DNA of 64,000 nucleotides from [Actinomadura] parvosata subsp. kistnae (GCF_900323885.1 NZ_OOHJ01000020.1:1-64000); one strand, 5' to 3'; positions 15,536-24,801 are shown, numbered from the stretch's first letter. Notes: generated by a model not told the origin, from the sequence alone. Numbers and translations are program-made.

Positions 15536-17875
15536 ATGACGTCAGCGGGCAAATGGGACCATCTGGAGCCGGCCACGAGGGCCGCCTACCTCCGGTTCGA
15601 CGAGCTCACCGAGCAAGGGCTCGAGCCCGGTCTCGACGTCGACTGGCGGGTCTACGGCACGTACGCGCAGATGAGGCTCTGGCTGGGGCCGGAGGGCGGC
15701 CACGACTACGACGAGCGGGTGCTGCGCATGGTCCGGTCGGTGGCCGAGCGCGACATCGACTTCACCTACCTCGAAGCTCACCACCTCATGGAGCGGGCAG
15801 GATACTGGGTGCGGCAGGGGCACACCCGCTACGAGGAGCTGTTCCGGATCCCGCTCGCGGCGGCCCGCCGGTTCGACCACCAGCAGCGCCGCGAGCTGCT
15901 GCGCCGGCTGACGTCGGGGCCGGGGCTGAAGGAGGCGCGGGCGCTCCTGGCCGGGCAGGTGACCGAGCTGCTCACCGAACCCGCGGAGAACGGCCCGGCC
16001 GGGGTGGTCCGTACCGAGATCGGCGACACCGACCCCTTCGCCCGCATGCTGGCCGAGGAGTACGGCGCGCGCCTGGCCGAGGTGCTGCCGCTGTTCCGCC
16101 ATTGGAACACCGCCCGCTCCACCAGGCCCAGCGCCCGGTGGCTCAGGAACGCCGAGCGGATGCTCACCCCCGGCGCGGTCGCCCTGGTCCGTGAGCTGCT
16201 CACGCGGCTGGCGGCCTACCGGGGCGGAGATTGGGTCGTCGGGTACGGCGACAACGAGTGGCGGGACAAGGTCTTCCTCAGGGAGGACACCATCGTCGTG
16301 GTGCGCGGCATCCTGTGGACCTGCCAAGTGATCGACGAGCGCTGGGTGACCTCGCTCGTCACCGACGTCGCGACGACGTGCGGCACCGGCAGCAACGGCA
16401 TGGGCTCCACCTGCCGCTGCGAACCGGTCACCAACGCCGCCGTCGGCGTCCTGGCCCGCAGGGGCGGCCTCGACGTGATCGTCCCGCTGTCCAGGATCCA
16501 GGCGAAGGTGCGCGCGAGGTCCGTACAGAGGAATCTGAGCCTCGCCCTCGACGCGGTGGCCGCCGCGAACGGGCTGACCCGCGAGCAGCTGCTCGACCGG
16601 GCGGTCCCCACCTTCGGCCTGGACGCCGGCGGCGTCCGCGAGGAGCGGATCGGCGACTACCGGGTCAGGTTGTGCGCCGGCGTGCCGGCCCTGCGGTACG
16701 TGAACGCGGCGGGCAAAACGGTCAAGTCGCTGCCGAAGGAGCTGCGGGCGGAGCTGTCGGATCTGCGGGCCGTCCTGAAGGAGCTCAAGCTGGCGCAGGC
16801 GGCCGAGCGGTTCCGCCTGGAGCAGGCGATCGTCCAGGAACGGACGTGGCAGTGGCGCGAGGTGAGCGAGTACTTCCTCGACCATCCCGTCACCGGCCCC
16901 TACGCCCGCGCCCTGGTCTGGCAGATCGCCGGCGGCCGGGCTGCCCTGCCGGTCAAGACGCCCGACGGCTGGGAACTGGCCGGCCACCGCCCCGCTCCCG
17001 ACGCCGTGGCAGGGCTGTGGCACCCGATCCACGCGACCGCCGGCGAGGTGGCGGCGTGGCGCGACCACCTCATCGAGAGCGGGGTGCGCCAGCCGTTCAA
17101 ACAGGTCTTCCGCGAGCTCTACCCGCTGACCCCCGCCGAGGAGCGGACCGGCACCTTCTCCAACCGTTTCGCCGGTCACGTCCTGCGCTATGGCCAGGCC
17201 CGGACCCTGCTCGGCCAGCGCGGCTGGACCGGCCGCTCCATCGGCAACTGGGACTACGACAACGGCGGCGACCAGGGGGAGGTGGTGCGCGATCTGGCGG
17301 GCTGGCAGGCCCGCTGGGCCCTGCACATCGTCTCCGGGTACGGGGATCCCCTGCTGTGCGCCACCGAGGCCATCACCTTCCACCGCGACGGGCGACCGGC
17401 GTCGATGGCCGACGTGCCGCCGCTGGTGCTGTCGGAGATCCTGCGCGAGGCCGACCTCGCCGTGGGCGTGGCCTCGGTCGCCCGCGACGAGCAGGCGCTG
17501 ATCGGCCACGAACGCTACTGGCACTCTCACGGCTTCGGCGAGCTGACGGAGACGGCCAAGACCCGGCGCGAGGCGCTGGCGCGGCTGCTGCCGAGATTGA
17601 AGATCGCCTCCCGGCTGGAGCTGACCGACCGGTTCCTTGTTGTCCGAGGGGATCTGAAGACCTACAAGATCCATCTGGGGTCGGCGAACGTCCTGATGGA
17701 GCCCAACGACGCCTACCTGTGCATCGTCCCGGCGGGCGGGGGCGGCGCGGCCGGATCGGTGTTCCTGCCGTTCGAGGACGACGGCGGGACCCTGTCGGTG
17801 ATCCTGTCGAAGGCGTTCCTCCTGGCCGACGACACGGCGATCACCGACCCGACGATCACCCGGCAGCTCGGCTGA
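15536..17875 (+). CDS. DUF4132-domain protein
   Basis: A 779-residue cytoplasmic protein with the DUF4132 signature in its C-terminal half, about residues 515-580: QPFKQVFRELYPLTPAEERT, then FSNRFAGHVLRYGQARTLLG and the GNWDYDNGGDQGE loop. DUF4132 proteins are related to E. coli YehI/MolR and are often found with WGR or ADP-ribose-linked functions; the biochemistry is unknown. There is no signal peptide and no membrane helix. I take ATG 15536 because GGAG lies shortly upstream, and the in-frame ATG at 15494 has no such site. It appears to be transcribed alone. Confidence 0.82.
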   Translation: MTSAGKWDHLEPATRAAYLRFDELTEQGLEPGLDVDWRVYGTYAQMRLWLGPEGGHDYDERVLRMVRSVAERDIDFTYLEAHHLMERAGYWVRQGHTRYEELFRIPLAAARRFDHQQRRELLRRLTSGPGLKEARALLAGQVTELLTEPAENGPAGVVRTEIGDTDPFARMLAEEYGARLAEVLPLFRHWNTARSTRPSARWLRNAERMLTPGAVALVRELLTRLAAYRGGDWVVGYGDNEWRDKVFLREDTIVVVRGILWTCQVIDERWVTSLVTDVATTCGTGSNGMGSTCRCEPVTNAAVGVLARRGGLDVIVPLSRIQAKVRARSVQRNLSLALDAVAAANGLTREQLLDRAVPTFGLDAGGVREERIGDYRVRLCAGVPALRYVNAAGKTVKSLPKELRAELSDLRAVLKELKLAQAAERFRLEQAIVQERTWQWREVSEYFLDHPVTGPYARALVWQIAGGRAALPVKTPDGWELAGHRPAPDAVAGLWHPIHATAGEVAAWRDHLIESGVRQPFKQVFRELYPLTPAEERTGTFSNRFAGHVLRYGQARTLLGQRGWTGRSIGNWDYDNGGDQGEVVRDLAGWQARWALHIVSGYGDPLLCATEAITFHRDGRPASMADVPPLVLSEILREADLAVGVASVARDEQALIGHERYWHSHGFGELTETAKTRREALARLLPRLKIASRLELTDRFLVVRGDLKTYKIHLGSANVLMEPNDAYLCIVPAGGGGAAGSVFLPFEDDGGTLSVILSKAFLLADDTAITDPTITRQLG

Positions 17876-18102
17876 ACGCCCCGCCCGGGCACCGTCTCAT
17901 CAGCAGTGATGTCGCGGAAGTCCTCGGGGGAACGGTTCGCGGGCTTCCGGCACGAATGGCGGCTCGCTCGCCGGGCGGACAGGGCGTCACCTCCAACGGT
18001 AGTTTCCGATCATGTCCGGCGCCGACTTCACCCCGCTCCGGGTGACCTCCCTCAAGCACAGCCCCGCCCGGGAGTGGGCGCAAGCCAGCGGCTACCCGGT
18101 CA
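17876..18102. other. Gap before the DUF6461 remnant
   Basis: No supported gene. A short open frame from the ATG at 18012 (MSGADFTPLRVTSLKHS) runs toward the DUF6461-like fragment in a different phase and might be its damaged 5' end. Confidence 0.35.
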
Positions 18103-18372
18103 TACGCCGCCCGGCACCGCCTCGCCTACGCCGTCGACGGGGAATACCTCACCGACATCAACCCGACCTCTCCCATCGAGAGGCGTGGCGCGGATCCTGA
18201 CCGGCTCAGTCGGCACCTTCGCGAGCTCGGCATCGATCCAGCCGCCGCCGAACGCATCGACAACGCCATCCCGGCGGCCCTGGCGATCGCCGGCCGGATC
18301 ACCCGCGTCGTGATCACCTTGGAGCATCTTCGCCGCCCCGTTCTGGGCGCCGCCATTCCCGGAGCTTACTGA
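18103..18372 (+). pseudogene. Truncated DUF6461-like protein remnant
   Basis: In the frame ending at the TGA at 18370-18372, the translation ARHRLAYAVDGEYLTDINPT continues with SPIERRGADPDRLSRHLREL and AIAGRITRVVITLEHL. This follows the pattern of the C-terminal half of actinobacterial DUF6461 proteins (Tyr-Ala-Val-Asp-Gly strand, Pro-x-x-x-Glu-Arg-x-Gly-x-x-Pro-Asp, final amphipathic helix). No start codon with a ribosome site precedes it in frame and the N-terminal half is missing or in another phase, so it is probably a pseudogene. The family match is from memory. Confidence 0.45.
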
Positions 18373-18412
18373 TCGCCTTGACCAGTCTTCGCGACCTCGG
18401 CACCATGCCGGC

Positions 18413-18841
18413 ATGAGTGCCGGCCTGATCATCGCGATGCCTCTCCGCCAGTGGGGGCTCATCGACGCGTCCATGGACAATGACGCCAGCGTCGAGACAG
18501 TGAACGGCGATCGCCGACGTGCCGATCTTGCGCGCAGCATCCGCAGGGCCGGGTGGGATCAGATCGCTCATTGGACGCCCGGCGTTCCAGGCTCCGGTTC
18601 GTGGCCTCCGCCGGACGAGATCGTGAAACCCAAACTGACGATCGCTCAATGGCTTCTCACGATCGACGTCCTCGAACGCTGGGCCGAGGCCGCCGATCGG
18701 ACCGGACGCCACGAAGCCGCCGCTCGAGAACGCGAGCTCCGGGAGCTGATCGTCTCCCGGTTACAAGCGCACGGGGTTCGACTTCCTGAAGACTCCGCGG
18801 GTGCCTCCAGGCCAGAAGACAGAGATGAACGGCTTCCATGA
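18413..18841 (+). CDS. Hypothetical protein, small, charged
   Basis: A 142-residue soluble protein with no recognised domain. The middle reads KPKLTIAQWLLTIDVLERWA followed by an Arg/Glu-rich helix (RTGRHEAAARERELRELIV), which suggests a helical hairpin. It overlaps the next gene by four bases (ATGA at 18838-18841), which supports it being real and coupled. ATG 18413 has no clear ribosome site; ATG 18473 (MDNDASVETVNG) is an alternative start. Base composition is slightly less GC-biased than its neighbours. Function unknown. Confidence 0.5.
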   Translation: MSAGLIIAMPLRQWGLIDASMDNDASVETVNGDRRRADLARSIRRAGWDQIAHWTPGVPGSGSWPPPDEIVKPKLTIAQWLLTIDVLERWAEAADRTGRHEAAARERELRELIVSRLQAHGVRLPEDSAGASRPEDRDERLP

Positions 18842-19763
18842 CGACCACAGCGCATGAACCCCCGGAGGCGCGCTGGCCGCGGCTGGAGAGCGGCGACCAC
18901 GTCGCGCTCGTCTCCCCCGCCAGCTTTCCCGACGCCCGCGATGTCGAAGACCTCACCAGGTTGCTGACCGGTTGGGGGTTGCGGGTCAAGGTCGGGGAGC
19001 ATGTCCTGGACCGGCACGGCTACATGGCCGGGCGGGACGCGGATCGGGTGGCCGATCTCAATGCCGCCTTCGCCGATCCCGAGGTGCGGGCGGTCGTCAC
19101 CACGCGGGGTGGGGCGGGCGCCTACCGGATCGTGGACGCTGTCGACTTCGAGGCCGTCCGGGCGGATCCGAAGCCGTTGGTGGGGTTCAGTGACATCACG
19201 TACCTGCATCTGGCCATCTGGGGTCGGTGCCGGGTGTCTGGCGTTCACGGCTGTCTTGTCGGGCCCCACGCGATCGCGACCGTTCGGCGGTTGCTCATGG
19301 GCGTCGAGCCTGTGACGTACCGTCGTAATCCGCGGCTGCTCTCGGTGGCCGCCGAGGTGCCCGGGCGGGCTCGGGGGCGGTTGCTGGGCGGGTGGCTGGG
19401 GCGGCGGCCGGGATGGTGGGGGCCGGGCTGCCGGATCTCTCCGGGGCGATCCTGCTGGTCGAGGCGGAGCGGACGGTCGGGCTGGGGGTGATCGACCGGC
19501 AGCTCACCCAGCTCATCCGCGCCGGCGCCCTGGACGGTCTCCAGGGGGTCGCTCTGGGGCGGTTTCCCGGGTTTGAGGACTACAGCGATCGTGGGTGGAA
19601 TCTCGTCGATGTTCTGCGCGACCGGCTCGTTCCGCTCGGCGTGCCCGTGCTCGGTGGTCTCGAGTTCGGGCATGGGACGGATCCGCACGCGGTCGCTCTC
19701 GGGACGATGGCCGACCTCGACACCGGCAGCGGCACCCTCACGGTGAGCCCGCCCGCGCGGTGA
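18838..19763 (+). pseudogene. LD-carboxypeptidase (peptidase S66), split by a one-base frameshift
   Basis: Two frames together give a complete S66 serine peptidase, which trims D-Ala or cross-bridge residues from murein tetrapeptides or cleaves related compounds such as microcin C7. The first frame (from ATG 18838) carries the nucleophile in VGFSDITYLHLAIWG and ends with GRARGRLLGG; the second (to 19763) continues VGAGLPDLSGAILLVEAER with the catalytic Glu and LEFGHGTDPHAVALG with the catalytic His. The switch falls in the G-rich stretch around 19385-19400 and one added base restores the reading. All three catalytic residues survive, so an assembly error is at least as likely as a true pseudogene. 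Confidence 0.8.
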
Positions 19764-19891
19764 CGGCGCCCGAACCAATGATCGTGCGGGAGCGTCCAAC
19801 AGGATCACGGTGTCAGGAAGGGCAGGGCTGATGGGGGCATCCTTTTGAACGGCACACTTCGCGCGAGCACGATGATCAATGGGCGACCGAT

Positions 19892-20563
19892 GTGCCCGGC
19901 GTGGTGAGCCGCAAGCGGGCGGCGCGCAGCCTCGACGTCGCCGGTCTTCCCGGGGATCTCGTGGAGCTCATCGACGGCCTCGAGCCCGGTGAGAGCCTGG
20001 TGGTCACGCGGGACGGCGCGTCCATTGCGACGATCTCCAGCACGGTCGCCGTGGTCCAGGGCGCCGTCGTCGATCCCACGGCCGGCACGGCGGACGAGGA
20101 AACCGACGAGCCGACGATCGACTACGACAGCGTGACCGTGGTGGCCACCGCGATGGAGCTGTCCGCCGCGGCCAGGACGACCCTGTCCGACCAGCTCGGG
20201 GCGGACTACGTGGTGCTCGACATGCACGCCGCCCCCACGACGGCCGATGTGCTGCTGGTGCCTCCGGGCAGCCCGCAGCTGATCGGGGCGTTGCGGGCGA
20301 TGTTCCCGAAGGCGCGGGTCGTCATCACCGAGATCGAGGATCACGAGCTCGGCGTCCAGTACCACGGGCCGGTCCGGCGGCTGCTCGACGCGGGCGCGGA
20401 CGCGTACCTGCCGCCAGCGAGCCTGCCGCGGCTGGCCAGGCAGCTCGAATACACGCTGGGGCAAGGGCGTGAGCTTACTGGAGGGCCGGCCGCCGCGCCC
20501 CTGCAGATCACGCGGGGCGGGGAGGCGGCGAGCCCCGACGGCGACAGCAACAGCGACGAGTGA
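19892..20563 (+). CDS. Hypothetical protein with antitoxin-like N-terminus
   Basis: A 223-residue protein. Residues about 13-50 (SLDVAGLPGDLVELIDGLEP, then GESLVVTRDGASIATI) follow the pattern of Phd/YefM-type prevent-host-death domains (Val-Thr-Arg-Asp-Gly followed by a hydrophobic strand). Residues about 100-200 alternate strands and helices (YVVLDMHAAPTTADVLLVPP, then ARVVITEIED and LDAGADAYLPPASLPRLARQ) like a CheY-type receiver fold. The usual phospho-acceptor Asp context is not clear. No toxin gene is adjacent. The start is uncertain: GTG 19892 lacks a good ribosome site and GTGs at 19901/19904 are alternatives. Both domain readings are inferences. Confidence 0.55.
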   Translation: MPGVVSRKRAARSLDVAGLPGDLVELIDGLEPGESLVVTRDGASIATISSTVAVVQGAVVDPTAGTADEETDEPTIDYDSVTVVATAMELSAAARTTLSDQLGADYVVLDMHAAPTTADVLLVPPGSPQLIGALRAMFPKARVVITEIEDHELGVQYHGPVRRLLDAGADAYLPPASLPRLARQLEYTLGQGRELTGGPAAAPLQITRGGEAASPDGDSNSDE

Positions 20564-20629
20564 CGCCCCTACGGGTAGCGTGCCTCGGCTCGCCTCGTTA
20601 CCGGGTTCTCGGGGAATCGGTCCCGCTCG

Positions 20630-21556
20630 TCACCGGTCCCGCTCGCCCAGGTCGGCGGTCGTGAGCCAGTCGGTGATCGAGTGGTGCCGGGGGCGCCAGC
20701 CGAGCAGGGCGCGGGCGCGGGTGGCGCGGACGCGGCTGTTGGAGCCGAGGGCGTGCCGGGCGAACTCCGGGTGCCAGACGTCGCCGGCCAAGCCCGGCTC
20801 CCAGGGAAGAGGGCCGGGCAGGCGGAGGCGGCGGGCGATGGCGCTGGTGATCGCGAGGAAGGACGCCTCGCCGTTCTCGGCGAAGGAGAACGTGCCGGGC
20901 GGTGCCTGCTCCAGGGCGAGGAGGTACAGGTCGGCGACGTCGTCGAGGTGCACGGTGGACCAGATGTTGCGTCCGGCCCCGACGTGCCGGACCACGCCGC
21001 CGGCGCGGGCCTGCCGGACCAGGGCGGCGATCAGGACGCTGTCGCGGGGCAGGCCGCGCGCCTCCCCGTAGATGAGGCTGGGGCACAGGACCGCCGTCCG
21101 TACGCCGTGCCGCGCGGCGGCCAGGACGAGGCGGTCCACGGCGACGCGCGCCCGGCGTACGGGGTGGCCGGGCTGCCAGGTGGAGCCGGGGTCGAGGAGG
21201 TCGTCGCCGAAGATCGTGTCGGTGGCCTCGCCGGTGGTGCCGGTGGCGACGATGCTGGAGCCGCTGGTGTGGATGAGCGGTTTGCCGGATCCGGTCAGGG
21301 CGGCGACGAGGGTTTCGGCGGCCTGGCGGTGGTCGCTGTCGGCGGCGTTGACGACGGCGTCGGCGCGGCCTGCGTGCTCGGCGAGCAGGGCGGCGTCGTC
21401 CAGGCTTCCGGTGACGGGCTGGACGCCGAGCCGGGCGAGGGCGCGAGCGTGGGCGGCGTCGCGGGTGAGGCCGGTGACGGTGTGGCCGGCCTGGAGGAGG
21501 CGGGTGGCGACGGCGCCGCCGATGTAGCCGCTCGCTCCGGTGACGAAGACGTGCAT
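20630..21556 (-). CDS. NAD-dependent epimerase/dehydratase family protein
   Basis: A 308-residue extended SDR. It begins MHVFVTGASGYIGGAVATRL with the GASGYIG cofactor loop, has the HTSGSSIVATG strand and PSLIYGEARG segment of the active-site region, and ends in the GWRPRHHSITDWL tail. GGAG lies about nine bases before the ATG at 21556; the frame is open further upstream to 21670 without support. It is similar in start and tail to the protein at 11597-12478, so the two look like paralogues, but here no TetR gene is adjacent. It is divergent from the secreted hydrolase. Substrate unknown. Confidence 0.87.
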   Translation of the reverse strand: MHVFVTGASGYIGGAVATRLLQAGHTVTGLTRDAAHARALARLGVQPVTGSLDDAALLAEHAGRADAVVNAADSDHRQAAETLVAALTGSGKPLIHTSGSSIVATGTTGEATDTIFGDDLLDPGSTWQPGHPVRRARVAVDRLVLAAARHGVRTAVLCPSLIYGEARGLPRDSVLIAALVRQARAGGVVRHVGAGRNIWSTVHLDDVADLYLLALEQAPPGTFSFAENGEASFLAITSAIARRLRLPGPLPWEPGLAGDVWHPEFARHALGSNSRVRATRARALLGWRPRHHSITDWLTTADLGERDR

Positions 21557-21746
21557 GGGTGTGGGTGCTCCTGCTTGGTCGTGCGTACGGGCTGCCCATC
21601 GTGGTGGCCGGGCGGGCGCGGGCCCGGTTTCCGTTGCCGGAACGGCAAACGCCCCCGTGGCCGTCGCCATGGCATGAGTCCCGGCCCGGGCCGCCTGTTA
21701 CATTCGTTCGTCGAGAGATCGGGAACGTTGCGAGGCTTGGAGCAGG

Positions 21747-23240
21747 GTGCGTCGGGGATTGTCCAGGCTCGCCGCCGTCCTCATGGTGATGGTGGTCCTT
21801 CTGCCCGTCTCGACGGCGGTCGCGACGGTCCCGCGCGGGCGGCGGGACGTCGTCGTCTGGGTGCCGTGCCGGGAGGATCCCGAGGTGGAGTGCGGCCGGT
21901 TGGCCGTGCCGGTCGACTGGGCGGACCCGGACGGCCCGACCGTGGATCTGGCGCTGGCCCGCCGCAGGGCGAAAGATCCACGCGCGAGAATCGGGTCGCT
22001 GCTGGCGAACCCGGGCGGGCCGGGCGGTTCGGGCGTGGACGACCTGCTGCGTCCCTCCGGTTTCAGCGAGGAGGTGCAGCGCCGCTTCGACATCGTCGGC
22101 TACGACCCCCGTGGCGTCGCCCGCAGCAACGCGGTGATCTGCTCGGCGTCGCTGTACCGGGAGATGCCGCCCCCGATCATGACCGGGCAGGCCGACCACG
22201 ACCGCTGGACGGCCTACACCCGGCGGCTGCGCGCCGACTGCCGCGAGCGCACCGGCCCGCTCTACGACCACGTGGACTCGGTGAGCGTGGCCCGCGACAT
22301 GGACGCGATCCGCGCCGCCCTCGGCGAGGAGAAGCTGACCTCGTACGGCGTCTCGTACGGGACGCTGGCGCAGCAGATGTACGCCGAGCTCTTCCCGGAC
22401 CGGGTCCGGGCCATGGTGCTGGACAGCAGCATGGACCACACCCTGGGCGTCCGGGAGTTCCAGGAGAGCGAGGCGGCCGGCGTCCAGGACGCCTTCGACG
22501 AGTTCGTGGCCTGGTGCGGGCGGGACGCGCAGTGCGTCCTGCACGGGCGGGACGTCCGCGCGCTGTGGCGAGGGCTGATCGGGCGGGCGGAGCGCGGCGA
22601 GCTGACCTACCCGGGCGGCGGCCCGCTGACCGCGCACAATTTGCGGTGGCTGGGTGTGGTGCTCAATGAGGGCCCCGAGTGGCGGCGGCTGGCCGGGGTG
22701 CTGCTCGCCCTGGACGGCGGGCCGGTGCCGCCGGACCTGCCGCCGCAGCCGGGCGGCGCGCCGCCGGGCGGGGTGCTGGGCGCGTGGCTGAAGCGGCTGC
22801 TGGGCGGGGATGTCGCCGAGCTGCCGGCCGCGATCCTCTGCGAGGACCACGACCTGTCGGTGCGCGACCATGAGGAGTACGCCGAGGTGCTGGCCGCCGC
22901 CGGCCGGCGGGCCCCGGACCTGGGCTACAACCCGATGCCGATGGGCGACCTGCCGATCTGCCAGGGCCACCCGGTCAGCAACCCGCAGCACCGGCCCCGG
23001 TACGCGGGCCGCACTCCCCTGCTGCTGGCCAACTCCCTGCACGACCCGGACACGCCGTACGCGTGGGCGTCGAACGTGGCGCGCCTGCTCGGCCCGAAAG
23101 CGGTGCTGCTCACCTACGAGGGCTGGGGTCACGGCGTCTACGGCATGACGGGCTGCGTCACGGCGGCGATCGACGCGTACCTGATCGCGCTCACCGTGCC
23201 GGAGCGGGGCGTCCGCTGCCCGCCCGCCCCCGCTCCCTGA
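21747..23240 (+). CDS. Secreted alpha/beta-hydrolase, tripeptidyl-aminopeptidase (SlpD/TAP) family
   Basis: A 497-residue serine hydrolase exported by an N-terminal signal (RRGLSRLAAVLMVMVVLLPV, cleavage near VATVP). The fold matches Streptomyces tripeptidyl aminopeptidases and related proline-iminopeptidase-like enzymes: oxyanion segment NPGGPGGSG, nucleophile Ser in SYGVSYGTLAQQ, charge-relay Asp in ANSLHDPDTPY and His in GWGHGVYGMTGC. Cysteines near CREDPEVECGR, CSASLYR and CGRDAQC suggest extracellular disulphides. GTG 21747 follows a GGAG. The likely role is release of short peptides from extracellular protein; the exact substrate is inferred from the family. Confidence 0.88.
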   Translation: MRRGLSRLAAVLMVMVVLLPVSTAVATVPRGRRDVVVWVPCREDPEVECGRLAVPVDWADPDGPTVDLALARRRAKDPRARIGSLLANPGGPGGSGVDDLLRPSGFSEEVQRRFDIVGYDPRGVARSNAVICSASLYREMPPPIMTGQADHDRWTAYTRRLRADCRERTGPLYDHVDSVSVARDMDAIRAALGEEKLTSYGVSYGTLAQQMYAELFPDRVRAMVLDSSMDHTLGVREFQESEAAGVQDAFDEFVAWCGRDAQCVLHGRDVRALWRGLIGRAERGELTYPGGGPLTAHNLRWLGVVLNEGPEWRRLAGVLLALDGGPVPPDLPPQPGGAPPGGVLGAWLKRLLGGDVAELPAAILCEDHDLSVRDHEEYAEVLAAAGRRAPDLGYNPMPMGDLPICQGHPVSNPQHRPRYAGRTPLLLANSLHDPDTPYAWASNVARLLGPKAVLLTYEGWGHGVYGMTGCVTAAIDAYLIALTVPERGVRCPPAPAP

Positions 23241-23284
23241 TCGCCCTCACCCCGCCGGAGCGGGGCTCCGTCGCCGGCCCCCCG

Positions 23285-23314
23285 GCGACAAAACATTAGT
23301 TATGCGAATATAAT
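23285..23314 (+). promoter_or_regulatory. Promoter for the MFS/MarR operon, possibly leaderless
   Basis: GCGACA (23285-23290) and the perfect TATAAT (23309-23314) are 18 bases apart in an unusually AT-rich patch. Transcription would begin about seven bases after the -10, which is exactly the ATG at 23321. Confidence 0.6.
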
Positions 23315-23409
23315 CGTTATATGCCTATAACAAGCCGGACGACCGCGCCGCCCGCGGCCGCCCCGCGCTGAGCCCCCGCCGGCGCCTGCTCGTCCTGGCC
23401 ATCTGCTGC

Positions 23410-24801
23410 ATGAGCCTGTTCATCGTGGGCCTGGACAACACGATCGTGAACATCGCGCTGCCCGCCATCCGCCACGACCTGAACGCCTCCTTCTCCGGCC
23501 TGCAGTGGATCATCGACGCCTACACGGTGGTGCTGGCGAGCCTGCTCATGCTGGCCGGCTCGACCGGCGACCGGATCGGCAGGAGGCGCACGTTCCAGAC
23601 CGGGCTGACGCTGTTCACGCTCGGCTCGCTCATGTGCTCGCTCGCCCCCAGCCTCGGCTGGCTGGTCGCGGCGCGGGCGCTGCAGGCCGTCGGCGGCTCC
23701 ATGCTCAACCCCGTCGCCATGTCCATCATCACCAACACGTTCACCGAGCCGCGCGAGCGCGCGCGGGCCATCGGCGTGTGGGGCGGCGTGGTCGGCATCA
23801 GCATGGCGCTGGGCCCGCTGGTCGGCGGGTCGCTGGTGGGCTCGGTCGGCTGGCAGGCGATCTTCTGGATCAACATCCCGGTCGGCGTGGCCGCGTTCGT
23901 GCTGTGCGCGCTGTTCGTGCCGGAGTCGCGGGCGCCGCGCCCGCGCCGGGTGGACCCGGTCGGGCAGGTGCTGGTCATCGTGCTGCTGGCCACCCTGACC
24001 TACGCCTTCATCGAGGCGCCGGCCGCCGGCTGGGGCTCGCCGCGCACGCTGGGCTGCTTCGCGGTCGCCGCGCTGGCGCTGGCCGTCCTCGCACCGTACG
24101 AGCTGCGCCGCGCCGAGCCCCTGATCGACCTGCGTTTCTTCCGCAGCGCCCCGTTCGCCGGCGCGACCGTCATCGCCGTGTGCGCCTTCGCGGCGCTGGC
24201 CGGCTTCCTGTTCGTCAACACCCTCTACCTCCAGGACGTGCTGGGCCTGTCCGCCCTGCACGCCGGCCTCTACACGCTGCCCATGGCGGGGCTGACCGTG
24301 CTCTGCGCGCCCCTGTCCGGCCGGATCGTCGGGAACGCCGGGCCGCGCATCCCGCTGCTCGTGGCCGGCACCGCCATGGGGGCCAGCGGCCTGATCATGA
24401 CGACCTTGTCGGCGGACACGCCGACGTGGCTGCTCATGGTCGCGTACGTGCTGTTCGGCCTCGGCTTCGGCACGGTGAACGCGCCGATCACCAACACCGC
24501 CGTGTCCGGCATGCCGCGCGCCCAGGCCGGGGTGGCGGCGGCGGTGGCCTCGACCAGCCGCCAGATCGGCCAGTCGCTCGGCGTCGCGGTCATCGGCTCG
24601 CTGGTCACCTCGGCCGTCGTGGGGCCGTTCGCGATCGGGTTCCCGGCGGCCAGCCACATCGGCTGGTGGATCATCGCCGGGTGCAGCCTGGTGATCGTTC
24701 TGCTCGGTATCCTGACCACGACCGGCTGGGCCCGGCGCAGCGCCGTCCGTACCGCCGAACGGCTGGCCCCCGCTCCCGACAGAATGGCGGACCCCTCATG
24801 A
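23410..24801 (+). CDS. MFS multidrug exporter, DHA2 family (5' end uncertain)
   Basis: At least 463 residues and about 13-14 membrane segments, with the DHA2 proton/drug antiporter motifs. Seen: motif D1 LDNTIVNIALPAI, motif A GDRIGRRRTFQTG between TM2 and TM3, and motif C-like GISMALGPLVGGSLVG. ATG 23410 falls inside the first membrane helix: coding continues upstream as RRRLLVLAICC without an ATG/GTG/TTG in frame. An ATG at 23321, just after a perfect -10 box, gives MPITSRTTAPPAAAPR in the neighbouring phase, so one missing base between 23330 and 23372 would make a full-length leaderless gene; a CTG start at about 23371 is the alternative. The MarR gene overlaps its stop. Substrate unknown. 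Confidence 0.88.
   Translation: MSLFIVGLDNTIVNIALPAIRHDLNASFSGLQWIIDAYTVVLASLLMLAGSTGDRIGRRRTFQTGLTLFTLGSLMCSLAPSLGWLVAARALQAVGGSMLNPVAMSIITNTFTEPRERARAIGVWGGVVGISMALGPLVGGSLVGSVGWQAIFWINIPVGVAAFVLCALFVPESRAPRPRRVDPVGQVLVIVLLATLTYAFIEAPAAGWGSPRTLGCFAVAALALAVLAPYELRRAEPLIDLRFFRSAPFAGATVIAVCAFAALAGFLFVNTLYLQDVLGLSALHAGLYTLPMAGLTVLCAPLSGRIVGNAGPRIPLLVAGTAMGASGLIMTTLSADTPTWLLMVAYVLFGLGFGTVNAPITNTAVSGMPRAQAGVAAAVASTSRQIGQSLGVAVIGSLVTSAVVGPFAIGFPAASHIGWWIIAGCSLVIVLLGILTTTGWARRSAVRTAERLAPAPDRMADPS

Noticed and set aside
20598..23132. An 844-codon minus-strand frame across the secreted hydrolase and epimerase
   Set aside because: Composition-driven shadow; both underlying genes have complete catalytic motifs in other frames.
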